64,000 nt of DNA from Pseudomonas japonica (GTDB lineage: Bacteria > Pseudomonadota > Gammaproteobacteria > Pseudomonadales > Pseudomonadaceae), in the NCBI RefSeq assembly GCF_013522925.1, contig NZ_JAAMQU010000008.1, forward strand, positions 1 through 64,000, read 5' to 3'. The notes beneath the pieces are model-generated. The model was not told the DNA's origin. It saw only the letters and a list, made by a program, of their open reading frames with translations, and made no database searches. Both the position numbers and the translations under genes were made by a program. This document shows, in pieces, positions 25,347-33,182 of this stretch; within the stretch, counting starts at the first letter, position 1; each line of letters begins with the position of its first letter.

Positions 25347-25416
25347 TTCGCGAGCTGGCGCCGGCCTGTGGGAGCAGGGGCCGGCCGTCCGGCGAGCCGA
25401 AGGCGAAGCTCGCGAA
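25347..25416. repeat. REP-like inverted repeat between convergent genes
   Basis: TTCGCGAGCT (25347-25356) is repeated inverted as AGCTCGCGAA (25407-25416), with tgtgggagcagg and an imperfect GGCGCCGGCC/GGCCGTCCGG stretch between. The composition resembles the short REP sequences common in Pseudomonas. It lies between converging genes (GlcG-like and LysR) and may also stop transcription. Confidence 0.55.
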
Positions 25417-25425
25417 TAAGGGTGT

Positions 25426-26352
25426 CTATTTTGACAGTGACGCCACAATCCCCAACAGCTCCCCCCGCAGCCACGCCAGCGCGGGGTCGCTGTCCTGATA
25501 AGGGTGCCACTGCATTACCTGTACCGCCCGGGGGAAGTTCACCGGCGCCGGCCACAGGGCAAGGGGATAGCGCTGAGCCATTTGTTCGGCATGCCGGCGG
25601 AACAACGTAGCAATACGCTCAGTGCCGACAATGAATTCGGGTATCAGCCCAAAGCTCTCCACACGAATGGCAACATTGCGCGCCAGCCCGATCTCGTTCA
25701 GGTGCATGGCGTCCATGCCCAGGCTGCGGCCATCGGCAAACGCCCGCACCACATGCTCAACATTGCCGTACTGGTCGAGGCTGATCCCGCTGCGGTAAGC
25801 CTGCGCCCCTTTCCACGCCACGCAGCACCATTGGTCCTCCAGCAGCGTCGACTGCGCAAAGCCTGCATTGCAGCGCCGCTCCGGCACCACCACCAGGTCG
25901 CAGCGGCGATACTCCAGCGCTTCGCTCACCACATCCTGCTCGCGCGGCACGGGCAGGTCCCGCAGGCTGAGCCGGGCCTTCGGTGCCTTTTCAGCCAGCG
26001 CGAGCGCCAGCAGCGGCATCAGCACCGCAATTACATAGTCCGACGCCGCCACAGTGAACGTGCGCTCACAGGTGGCGGGGTCGAACGCCGCGGGCCCCTC
26101 CACCAGCTCCCGCGCCAGCGCGAGGGTTTGTTGCACCTTGGGCAACAGCGCTAGGGCCTTGGCAGTGGGCTCCAGCCGACGCCCCACCTGCACCAGCAAC
26201 GGGTCATCGAAATGCTCACGCAACCGCCCCAGCGCCGCACTGGTAGCCGACTGCCCCAAATGCAAACGCTCGGCCGCGCGGCTTACGTTGCACTCGGTGA
26301 GCAGTGCTTCGAGGGCAATCAGCAGGTTCAGGTCCAGGCGACGCAGGCGCAT
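25426..26352 (-). CDS. LysR-family transcription factor, NodD-like (second of two)
   Basis: The 308-residue protein has the same length and motif order as the LysR at 22509-23435: RLDLNLLIALEALL, RAAERLHLGQSATS, FDDPLLVQVGR and a C-terminal effector domain. The two are evidently paralogues that bracket the amidohydrolase/GlcG pair. This one is convergent with that pair, its stop lying 87 bp from the GlcG-like stop. Ligand and targets are unknown. Confidence 0.9.
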   Translation of the reverse strand: MRLRRLDLNLLIALEALLTECNVSRAAERLHLGQSATSAALGRLREHFDDPLLVQVGRRLEPTAKALALLPKVQQTLALARELVEGPAAFDPATCERTFTVAASDYVIAVLMPLLALALAEKAPKARLSLRDLPVPREQDVVSEALEYRRCDLVVVPERRCNAGFAQSTLLEDQWCCVAWKGAQAYRSGISLDQYGNVEHVVRAFADGRSLGMDAMHLNEIGLARNVAIRVESFGLIPEFIVGTERIATLFRRHAEQMAQRYPLALWPAPVNFPRAVQVMQWHPYQDSDPALAWLRGELLGIVASLSK

Positions 26353-26393
26353 CGGGCGCGGTTCCGGGCAATAGGGCTAGCGAGCATAGCGGA

Positions 26394-26414
26394 TTTCAAG
26401 CTGCAAGCTGCAAG
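26394..26414. repeat. Short tandem repeat upstream of LysR
   Basis: The heptamer CAAGCTG is repeated in tandem (caagctg-caagctg-caagg). Such runs are common in Pseudomonas intergenic DNA. It lies at the junction with the abi insert. Confidence 0.5.
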
Positions 26415-26420
26415 GAGTAT

Positions 26421-26493
26421 TAGCCGCCCGCCACCGTCATCATTCCCCCCTTACAACTCAATCCGCGTCCGGTACTGTCATGGCTGCCAGCCA
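26421..26493. repeat. Decayed second copy of the pfpI 3' end (left flank of abi)
   Basis: Positions 26421-26462 match 27604-27645 at 35 of 42 positions by eye, including an identical 12-mer TTACAACTCAAT. In the right copy this 12-mer contains the last codons and stop of pfpI. Further similarity (gctgccagcca against gcagccagcca) continues to about 26493. Relative to pfpI the left copy has lost about 5 nt and is frameshifted, so it is non-coding. Together the copies form direct repeats around the abi gene. Confidence 0.65.
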
Positions 26494-26512
26494 AACAGGG
26501 GGCATGGAGCCG

Positions 26513-27454
26513 TCAGGACCAGAAGGGGCGGGCTTCCCAACCTGAAATCAATCCGAGATCTGTAGTACTTCGCCCTGCCTTCGCTAAAACATCCACGGGC
26601 AGGGTAGCCATGAGCTCTCTAAATCGAAATTTCCAGTCCGAGGTAGGATCGACCCTCGAGAGGAGTGCCTGGACGACAACGGCTCGGGCGAAGGTTCGAC
26701 CTCGGTCATTGTGATGAGGGAATTCGTCGCTAATGGCTTTAGCATATCTTGGCGCATCAGCGGTGATTGAAGCATTCCATAGCCTTCCGTGGTGAGCACA
26801 AACGTTACGCAGCAAGGTCAGGCTTTTCAGCCATGTTACCAACACTGACTCGTCGTAACCGAACTTGGCTGCTACTGTCTTGCGGTGATCCAGATGCAGA
26901 TCGCTAAAGAGGCAAGATAGTTGGCCAATGGTCATAGCCTCAAGCACGATCCATACAGGCGGTAATGCTGGTGTGTTATAGGTGTCGTAGTAATGCTTGA
27001 TTGCAGCATTGCCCTTGTCGCGCAAGCCTAATACTTGTTTCAAGAGGTCACGATGGGCCTTGCAGTCCTTGAAGTGGACGGCTTCCATGTAGAAATGGCT
27101 GCCGCAGGCTTTATCCAGTGCCAAGGTATTGATGATCGCGGACCGAAAGGCGACCTCAATGCGGTCAATGGCATCCAGAAACACCAGGCGCAACCGTCGA
27201 TCAAAGTCGTAAAGCTTGAGAATGTCATCGAACTGGACGCCAGCGAAAAACCGCTTCTGCGGATCTTGCAGAGGGCGCATGTAGATCAGCAGTCGATGAT
27301 AGCCAATGAACTCAAGTGCCTGCAGCGCTTTGTCTTTCTGCCCTCGGATACCCAAGCCTTTGAGTCTCAGATGACGCAACAACGCATTAGGCGCCTTTGC
27401 AGGCTTGCGAAAGTGAACAGGGATTTGCGGCACGCCAAGGCATCCTGCAGGCAT
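26513..27454 (-). CDS. Abi_2-family (AbiD/AbiF-like) abortive-infection protein
   Basis: The 313-residue protein has the marks of Abi_2: a helical N-terminal part with GIRGQKDKALQALEFIGYHRL, FDRRLRLVFLDAIDRIEVAFRS, and a HEPN-type R-x4-H motif (LRNVCAHH, R216 and H221). HEPN proteins of this kind are usually RNases that kill or arrest phage-infected cells. Starts are uncertain: the ATG at 27454 is used here, but a GTG at 27433 has the better ribosome site (AGGA, 9-10 nt upstream). The gene is visibly less GC-rich than its neighbours. It sits alone between repeats of the pfpI 3' end, with no transposase or integrase, which suggests a small defence insertion. Confidence 0.83.
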   Translation of the reverse strand: MPAGCLGVPQIPVHFRKPAKAPNALLRHLRLKGLGIRGQKDKALQALEFIGYHRLLIYMRPLQDPQKRFFAGVQFDDILKLYDFDRRLRLVFLDAIDRIEVAFRSAIINTLALDKACGSHFYMEAVHFKDCKAHRDLLKQVLGLRDKGNAAIKHYYDTYNTPALPPVWIVLEAMTIGQLSCLFSDLHLDHRKTVAAKFGYDESVLVTWLKSLTLLRNVCAHHGRLWNASITADAPRYAKAISDEFPHHNDRGRTFARAVVVQALLSRVDPTSDWKFRFRELMATLPVDVLAKAGRSTTDLGLISGWEARPFWS

Positions 27455-27603
27455 GGTGAGACCAGAAATAACTAACCCCCTGGTGCGCAGTACGGGACAA
27501 GGTCCCGCCCGAGGCGTGGGGGCTATTCTTGAAACGGATACTACCACCGGCCCTAACGCCGAGCAAATCAGTCCGAGACTCGCATAGTGCCTACCGGTAC
27601 TGC

Positions 27604-27681
27604 TAGCCGCGCGCCACCATAATCACCAACCCCTTACAACTCAATCTTCGTACCCAGCACCTCCAGGAACGCAGCCAGCCA
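27604..27681. repeat. Right-hand direct repeat (3' end of pfpI)
   Basis: This is the intact partner of the repeat at 26421-26493. It covers 30 bp downstream of pfpI and its last codons, so pfpI itself remains complete at its 3' end. Confidence 0.65.
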
Positions 27682-28215
27682 TGCCGGGTGCGCGGGCCAG
27701 GCGGGGGCGGTGACGAGGTTGCCGTCCACATGGGCGCTGGTGACGTCGATGTCAGCATATTGGCCGCCGGCCAGCCTCACCTCCGGCGCGCAGGCGGGGT
27801 AGGCGCTGCAGGTACGGCCCTTGAGCACGTCCGCCGCAGCGAGCAGCTGCGCGCCATGGCAGATGGCGGCGATAGGTTTGTTGGCGTTGGCGAAGCTGCG
27901 CACCAATGCCAATACTTGTTCGTTCAGGCGCAGGTATTCCGGGGCGCGGCCGCCGGGGACTACCAGAGCGTCGTACAGATCGGGATGCACGCTTTCAAAA
28001 CTGTAGTTAAGGCTGAAGCCGTGGCCGGGCTTTTCGCTGTAGGTCTGGTCGCCTTCGAAGTCGTGGATGGCGGTCTTGATCTTGTCGCCGGCCTTTTTAT
28101 CCGGGCATACAGCGTCGACATGATGCCCCACCATTGTGAGGGCCTGGAACGGCAGCATCACTTCGTAATCTTCGACGAAATCGCCTACCAGCATAAGAAT
28201 CTGTTTCTAGGCCAT
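27634..28215 (-). pseudogene. DJ-1/PfpI-family protein with in-frame amber at codon 3
   Basis: The body encodes a PfpI/DJ-1 protein: [12 protein letters not shown] near the N-terminus, a conserved Glu region (PGGRAPEYL) and the nucleophile elbow [10 protein letters not shown] with its Cys. These proteins act on glyoxal-type damage or as stress proteins. A good ribosome site (AAGGA) precedes an ATG at 28213-28215, but the codons read ATG GCC TAG AAA CAG ATT CTT ATG, so codon 3 is a stop. One base change (AAG to TAG) would explain it. Translation might restart at the ATG at 28194, giving 186 residues that lack the first beta strand start, but that site has no good ribosome-binding sequence. The rest of the frame is intact, so the lesion is recent or a sequencing error. 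Confidence 0.7.
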
Positions 28216-28225
28216 GAGCGGGGTT

Positions 28226-28252
28226 CCTTGAGGGATCAACGGTCCCTCAAGG
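28226..28252. terminator. Perfect 10-bp hairpin upstream of pfpI
   Basis: CCTTGAGGGA pairs perfectly with TCCCTCAAGG around a 7-nt loop. It stands between the clsB stop and the pfpI start, both on the minus strand, and includes the AAGG of the pfpI ribosome site. There is no T-run, so it may be a weak terminator for clsB or a structure that masks pfpI translation. Confidence 0.55.
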
Positions 28253-28275
28253 CTAGCCGCTACTGCCGCGGGTGC

Positions 28276-29433
28276 TCAGTCGCGGCTGTCCAGCAGGTTG
28301 GCCACGATGCGGTCGAGCCAGCCCCACAGCCGCTGCTGAGCCCTGCGCCAGAGCGGTCGCGCCTTCCATTGCTCAAGCGTAATCTCCCGGCTATTGGCGA
28401 AGTCTGTCTGAAAACTTGATGCCACCGCCGTGGTAAATGTAGGGTCCAACGCTTCGAGGTTGGCTTCGAGATTGAAGCGCAGGTTCCAATGATCGAAGTT
28501 GCACGAGCCAACGCTCACCCAGTCGTCCACGATCACCATCTTCAGGTGAAGGAAGCACGGCTGGTACTCGTAGATTTTCACCCCGGCGCGAAGCAGGCGC
28601 GGATAGTAGCGATGCCCCGCGTAGCGCACCGAGGGGTGATCGGTGCGAGGGCCGGTGAGCAGCAGGCGTACGTCGATACCGCGCTGGGCAGCGCGGCGCA
28701 GTGACCGCCGCACGCTGAACGTTGGCAGAAAATACGGCGTTGCCAGCCAGATACGCTGCTGGCCTGCGTGGATGGCCCGCACCAGCGAACGCAGAATGTC
28801 CCGGTGCTGGCGCGCATCGCAGTAAGCAACCCGGGCCAGCCCCACGCCGCTGGGTGGCATGCGAGGCAAGCGCGGTAGCCCGAAGTGTGTAGCCGGGCGC
28901 CAGGCGCTGCGCCGCAAATTGGCGCGCCACTGGCGGTCGAAGAGCATTTGCCAGTCCGTCACAACCGGGCCATGCATCTCCACCATCACCTCGTGCCATT
29001 CGCTTTGGCTTTCATCCGGCTGCCAGAACTGATCGGTGACGCCAGTGCCGCCCACCACTGCCAGCGCCTGATCGACCACCAACAGCTTGCGGTGATCACG
29101 GAACAGGTTACGCCCGCCGCGCCGCCACGACACCGGATTGTACAGCCGCAGCTCCACGCCGGCCGCTTGCAACTGGTCACGCGACGGCGCGCCAAAGGCG
29201 AGGCTGCCGTAGCCATCGAACAGGCACCGCACCCGCACGCCACGCTCGGCGGCCGCTACCAACGCGGCCACCACCGCATCCGCGCAGCGGCCGGCCTCCA
29301 CCAGGTACAGCTCAAGGTCCACCTGCTCGCGGGCATCACCGATAGCAGCCAGCATGCGCGGGAAGAACGACGGCCCGTCGATCAGCAGCTCGAAACGGTT
29401 GTGATTACGCCAGGGGAATATCGGCCCAGCCAT
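28276..29433 (-). CDS. clsB: Cardiolipin synthase-like phospholipase D protein (ClsB type)
   Basis: The 385-residue protein has two HKD motifs, DHRKLLVVD and HLKMVIVDD followed by GSCN, as in bacterial cardiolipin synthases. It lacks the N-terminal transmembrane pair of ClsA and is close in size to ClsB. It should join two phospholipids to make cardiolipin and glycerol, or use phosphatidylethanolamine as donor. It lies among other membrane-lipid genes. The start ATG at 29433 has only a weak ribosome site, but the family N-terminus (FELLIDGPSFFPRML) begins shortly after it. Confidence 0.88.
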   Translation of the reverse strand: MAGPIFPWRNHNRFELLIDGPSFFPRMLAAIGDAREQVDLELYLVEAGRCADAVVAALVAAAERGVRVRCLFDGYGSLAFGAPSRDQLQAAGVELRLYNPVSWRRGGRNLFRDHRKLLVVDQALAVVGGTGVTDQFWQPDESQSEWHEVMVEMHGPVVTDWQMLFDRQWRANLRRSAWRPATHFGLPRLPRMPPSGVGLARVAYCDARQHRDILRSLVRAIHAGQQRIWLATPYFLPTFSVRRSLRRAAQRGIDVRLLLTGPRTDHPSVRYAGHRYYPRLLRAGVKIYEYQPCFLHLKMVIVDDWVSVGSCNFDHWNLRFNLEANLEALDPTFTTAVASSFQTDFANSREITLEQWKARPLWRRAQQRLWGWLDRIVANLLDSRD

Positions 29434-29609
29434 GGCTCAGGCTGCCCGGCCGGAAGGAAGGGATTGCACGCACACACCACTGAACATGTAAGGCGCCCAC
29501 AGGAAAGACTGGCTCACATTAACTGCGTGGAAGGAATTTTCCTACAGGGCGGCGCCAGTTGCCCAAGCTCGGTTTGTGCGCCGTGCCTCGGCGTGCCGTT
29601 TCGACCGCC

Positions 29610-30491
29610 CTACCCTAATACCGCCAATGCGCGCGCCAAACGCTTTTCCCTTGCCCCGCGCGCGAGCTCGAACAAGGCTCGATCACGGCGCCAGACTGGC
29701 CCAAGTGCTCGGGGCGAAATGTCGAAGGCGTGCTCAACTTCGGGCGCCAAGGCCTCGAACTGAGCGAACAAGCCAGCCAGCAACAGATGTGTCGCCGGCG
29801 CCAGTGGCGGTTGCCGAGCGGCTTCGGCGCAACCGCCCAGTACGGCAAGCAGGCGCAACTGGAGGGTTTGCGGCCACGGGTCTTCGATGGCGATGCCGAG
29901 CAGCCAGGACACCAGTGCCGCCAGGATGTAGAGGTCTTCCACGCTGCGGAATGGCTTGACGTAATCGTCCCAGCCATCGCCAGGTAACAACGCGCACAGC
30001 GCATGCTCGAACCATGCGCGGGCGTGGCCGGTCTCGGGCATGATCGGCGCTGGCGGTAGCGCTTCGAGCCGAACCCCAGGCTCGCCCGGGTACACCACGG
30101 TCATGGATAACCGAGGCGGCTGGCCCAAGCTTTCGCAACGGGCGGCCACCATCAACCACTCGGCCTGATCGCCCGCGGTTACGAAATCCTTGCGCCCGGA
30201 AAGCCGTGTTCCTTGTACTTTCGTTGCCAGGTCTGCAGGGCGGATGCTGCGGTTTTCGGTCACGCAGATCGCGCCCAGCCCCGCCGGTGCGCTCGGCCAC
30301 AACACACGCAGCGCGGCCTGATACCCCATGGCGAAGGCCAGGCCAGGCAAAGGCACGGCGCGCGCGGCGAACACCGCCAGGTCGAAGGGCGAAGCGCCCG
30401 GCCAGCGGCGCACCGCTTCAGCCCACAACTCCGTCAGGCTTTCGTCCGGAGCAAAAGGCTCGCGTTGTTGCATCACCCTAAGCCATCCCAT
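29610..30491 (-). CDS. Acyl-CoA dehydrogenase-like protein
   Basis: The 293-residue protein has a segment NRSIRPADLATKVQGTRLSG followed by RKDFVTAGDQAEWLMVAAR. This matches the middle beta domain of acyl-CoA dehydrogenases, where the substrate/FAD interface sits. The C-terminal helical domain is short and divergent, and the usual N-terminal domain is reduced, so the protein is about 90 residues shorter than a typical member. I cannot identify the catalytic Glu, and enzymatic activity is uncertain. The ATG at 30491 follows GGAGGCGC. It is divergent from olsB and upstream of clsB, with 176 bp of unremarkable DNA (29434-29609) between. Confidence 0.65.
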   Translation of the reverse strand: MGWLRVMQQREPFAPDESLTELWAEAVRRWPGASPFDLAVFAARAVPLPGLAFAMGYQAALRVLWPSAPAGLGAICVTENRSIRPADLATKVQGTRLSGRKDFVTAGDQAEWLMVAARCESLGQPPRLSMTVVYPGEPGVRLEALPPAPIMPETGHARAWFEHALCALLPGDGWDDYVKPFRSVEDLYILAALVSWLLGIAIEDPWPQTLQLRLLAVLGGCAEAARQPPLAPATHLLLAGLFAQFEALAPEVEHAFDISPRALGPVWRRDRALFELARGAREKRLARALAVLG

Positions 30492-30627
30492 GCGCCGCGC
30501 CTCCGGTTTGCCTGGTGGTCATCTGAGCATCATCGAAGCGTAACGGTGCTGACACCGTCGCTGCCTAGGCTGAGCTTGCCGAACAAAGCCCCTTGCTCGC
30601 AACCCCGGCAATGCCTTGGAGAACGCC

Positions 30628-31380
30628 ATGACCCAGACCGTACCCACGGGCCCGCGCCACCTTCCACGCCGCCTGCAAGCCGAACATTTGTTCGGGCCTG
30701 CTATTCAGGAAGCGCAAGCCTTGCGCTACCGGGTGTTCAGCGAAACCTTCGATGCTCGGATGACGGGCGCCGAGCATCAGCTGGACCAGGACAGCTACGA
30801 CAGCGACTGCCAGCATATCGGCGTGCGCGACCTGAGCACCGGCGAATTGGTCGCCACCACGCGCCTGCTGGACCATGAAGCCGCTGGCCGCCTGGGTGGT
30901 TTCTATAGCGAGGAGGAGTTCTGCCTTCATGGGCTACAGGCATTGCAAGGGCCCATCCTCGAAGTCGGCCGTACCTGCGTGGCCCCGGGTTACCGCAACG
31001 GCGGAACTATCGCCGTGCTGTGGAGCGAACTGGCCGAGGTGCTCAACCGCGGCGGCTACCGCTACCTGATGGGTTGCGCCAGCGTATCCATGCGCGATGG
31101 TGGTGTACAAGCCGAAGCAGTGATGCGGAGAATCCGGGAAGGCCACCTGTGCAACCAGAACCTGCGCGCCGAACCCCGCAGGCCATTGCCTGCTCTGGAA
31201 CTGCCTGCAAACGTGATCGCCGAGCTACCGCCCCTGCTCAAGGCCTACCTGCGGCTAGGCGCAAAAATCTGCGGCGAAGCGTGTTGGGACGAGCAGTTTC
31301 AAACGGCGGACTTGTTCATTTTGCTGCAGCGCGACCATCTGTGCCCCCGCTACGCGCGTCATTTCAAGGCAGCGGTATGA
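30628..31380 (+). CDS. olsB: OlsB, ornithine N-acyltransferase
   Basis: The 250-residue protein matches the OlsB family: [18 protein letters not shown], the GNAT-like substrate loop [12 protein letters not shown] and [16 protein letters not shown], and the SMRDGG segment. It transfers a 3-hydroxyacyl chain from ACP to ornithine, the first step to ornithine lipids, which Pseudomonas makes under phosphate limitation. Start set at the ATG at 30628 after TTGGAGAACGCC. It overlaps olsA by ATGA, so the pair is translationally coupled. No convincing Pho box was seen upstream. Confidence 0.92.
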   Translation: MTQTVPTGPRHLPRRLQAEHLFGPAIQEAQALRYRVFSETFDARMTGAEHQLDQDSYDSDCQHIGVRDLSTGELVATTRLLDHEAAGRLGGFYSEEEFCLHGLQALQGPILEVGRTCVAPGYRNGGTIAVLWSELAEVLNRGGYRYLMGCASVSMRDGGVQAEAVMRRIREGHLCNQNLRAEPRRPLPALELPANVIAELPPLLKAYLRLGAKICGEACWDEQFQTADLFILLQRDHLCPRYARHFKAAV

Positions 31381-32138
31381 GGCTGGCCGTAGGATTGGCG
31401 CGCCTGTCGCCCGCGCTATTGCTAGGTATCGGCCTGGCGCTAGCGCTGGCGTTGCTGGAAGGCCTGAGGATCCCCCGGGCCAGACAGCTGCGAGCACGAT
31501 GGGCGCAACGGGTGCTGGCCGGCATGGCCAGGGCGTTGCCGTATCGCTACCGCGTGATCGGCGCGCCACCCACGAAACCGATGCTGTGGGTGAGCAACCA
31601 TGTGTCCTGGGTCGACGTAGTGGTGCTGGGCCAGCTCGCGCCACTGACCTTTGTGTCCAAGGCGGATGTACGCCGCTGGCCGTTGATGGGCTGGTTGGCA
31701 ACGCGTGGCGGTACGCTGTTCATTCGCAGGGGCGGCGGGGAAAGCGGGCAATTGCGAGCCACGATGGCCCGGCACCTTCGGCGCGGGAGTTCACTGGCAG
31801 TATTTCCCGAGGGCACCACCACCGACGGCAGGGGCACTGCCACCTTCCACGGCCGGCTATTGGGCGCCGCCATCGAAGCACAAACAGGCATACAACCTGT
31901 GGCCGTGAGATACCTGCGAGACGATGCCATCGACCCATCGGCGGCATTCATTGGCGACGACGACCTGTGGGATCACCTCAAGCGCCTGCTTGGCCGGCCA
32001 GCGGCGGTAGTGGAAATCCACCTGCTTGCGCCACTCGACAGCCAGGGCCATGACCGCTCAAGCCTGGCACGCGCTGCCCGCCAGGCGATCGATCAGGTAC
32101 TGTGCCCTTGCCCTGCTGCGGTCAGCGAGGCGGCATGA
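31377..32138 (+). CDS. olsA: OlsA, lyso-ornithine lipid O-acyltransferase
   Basis: The 253-residue protein has an N-terminal membrane segment, the acyltransferase motif NHVSWVD (NHx4D), a second block [13 protein letters not shown] and FPEGTT, the PlsC-family set. It adds the second acyl chain to lyso-ornithine lipid. Its start overlaps olsB (ATGA). Its last 46 bp overlap the 3' end of the oppositely oriented acpH gene, so the two transcripts are complementary at their ends. Confidence 0.92.
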   Translation: MRLAVGLARLSPALLLGIGLALALALLEGLRIPRARQLRARWAQRVLAGMARALPYRYRVIGAPPTKPMLWVSNHVSWVDVVVLGQLAPLTFVSKADVRRWPLMGWLATRGGTLFIRRGGGESGQLRATMARHLRRGSSLAVFPEGTTTDGRGTATFHGRLLGAAIEAQTGIQPVAVRYLRDDAIDPSAAFIGDDDLWDHLKRLLGRPAAVVEIHLLAPLDSQGHDRSSLARAARQAIDQVLCPCPAAVSEAA

Positions 32139-32716
32139 GGCGCGCCGCTCCACTGTTCGGCGAACACCTGCAATTGCGGATAAAACGCCCGGAAGTCGTC
32201 CAGCAGGGCCGGATATAGCTCACGCAACTCGGGAAGCGCACCCAGCAAGCCCTCCGGCCGAGACAAGCGCCGCGAGATACCCTGCAGCACGCGCCCCAGT
32301 ACCTCGAATTCCTGATAGGAGCCTAACCAGTCGTGCTCGATCATCGAGGGCGCGATGGCTGCCAGCCTGCCGGGAAGGTCCGGTGTGCGGCGCAGCACGC
32401 TGTACACCCGGCTGGTGAACTCGGGCAACGGCTGCGGGTGGTAGTGCTCCCAGTGGAGCGCCAGGCAGTGATCGAAAAATACGTCGAGGATGATCCCTGC
32501 ATAGCGGCGGCGCTCACGGGGAAAACGCCCCAACGCGGCCAGCACCAGCGGGTGGCTGTCGGTGTAGCGGTCGATTGCCCGGTGCAAGCGAATGCCCGCT
32601 TCCAGTTGCGGTGGGAAGCGGCCGTCCAGCGGCCCTTTGACGAAATCGCCATAGAGGCTGCCGAGCATTTGCTGCGGTGAAGGGCCGCCGAGGTGAAGGT
32701 GTGCCAGGAAGTTCAT
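32093..32716 (-). CDS. acpH: ACP phosphodiesterase
   Basis: The 207-residue protein has the AcpH family pattern: MNFLAHLHL at the start, GDFVKG, IRLHRAIDRYTDSHP and DVFFDHCLA, with the His/Asp residues expected of this metal-dependent hydrolase. It removes the 4'-phosphopantetheine arm from acyl carrier protein. It overlaps the olsA 3' end by 46 bp. Its start is divergent from the pyeR-like gene across about 150 bp. Confidence 0.9.
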   Translation of the reverse strand: MNFLAHLHLGGPSPQQMLGSLYGDFVKGPLDGRFPPQLEAGIRLHRAIDRYTDSHPLVLAALGRFPRERRRYAGIILDVFFDHCLALHWEHYHPQPLPEFTSRVYSVLRRTPDLPGRLAAIAPSMIEHDWLGSYQEFEVLGRVLQGISRRLSRPEGLLGALPELRELYPALLDDFRAFYPQLQVFAEQWSGAPHAASLTAAGQGHST

Positions 32717-32789
32717 GAGGCCAGCGTAGCACTCACGCCACGGGGCATATACCCCAGCGTTGCAAGGCCATCGCCAGAAGATATTTGTA

Positions 32790-32829
32790 TATCGCGATAC
32801 ACCGATATATATTTCGGCCTATCGCGATA
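32790..32829. promoter_or_regulatory. Operator-like palindromes before the ArsR-type gene
   Basis: Two identical perfect palindromes, TATCGCGATA, lie at 32790-32799 and 32820-32829, exactly 30 bp apart (about three helical turns). An imperfect palindrome CCGATATATATTTCGG (32802-32817) sits between them. The AT-rich block stands out from the GC-rich surroundings. ArsR-type repressors bind such sites, and autoregulation is the simplest reading. Confidence 0.7.
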
Positions 32830-32866
32830 TACCGTTATCCCGTTATCCCACTCGAGCACCGCCAGC

Positions 32867-33169
32867 ATGCCTCTCGACCTCGACGACATAATAAAAGCCC
32901 TGTCCCACCCCGTGCGGCGCGACATCCTGCATTGGCTCAAAGACCCCAAGGGCGAGTTTCCCGACCAGAACCACAACCATGACTACGGCGTGTGCGCGGG
33001 GCAGATCGACCAGCGCTGCGGCTTGTCGCAGTCCACGGTGTCGGCGCACCTGGCGACCTTGCAGCGGGCCGGACTGGTCACCAGCCGCAAGGTCGGCCAG
33101 TGGCACTACTTCCAACGAAACGAAGAACAGTTGCGGCTGTTTCTCGAGCAACTGAGCAATCAGCTCTGA
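32867..33169 (+). CDS. pyeR: ArsR-family repressor, PyeR-like
   Basis: The 100-residue winged-helix protein carries the ArsR pattern: IIKALSHPVRRDILHWLK, a recognition helix QSTVSAHLATLQRAGLV and a C-terminal dimer helix. It also has two Cys (VCAG, RCGL) flanking a His-rich loop (DQNHNHDYG). The order ArsR-MFS-OYE matches pyeR-pyeM-xenB of P. aeruginosa as I remember it. The ATG at 32867 has only a modest ribosome site, but the protein begins at the expected residue. Palindromes lie 38-77 bp upstream. Confidence 0.85.
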   Translation: MPLDLDDIIKALSHPVRRDILHWLKDPKGEFPDQNHNHDYGVCAGQIDQRCGLSQSTVSAHLATLQRAGLVTSRKVGQWHYFQRNEEQLRLFLEQLSNQL

Positions 33170-33182
33170 AAGGACACCTCCA

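Noticed and set aside
25347..25416. Small RNA gene
   Set aside because: Inverted repeat resembles a REP element; no promoter or separate terminator seen.
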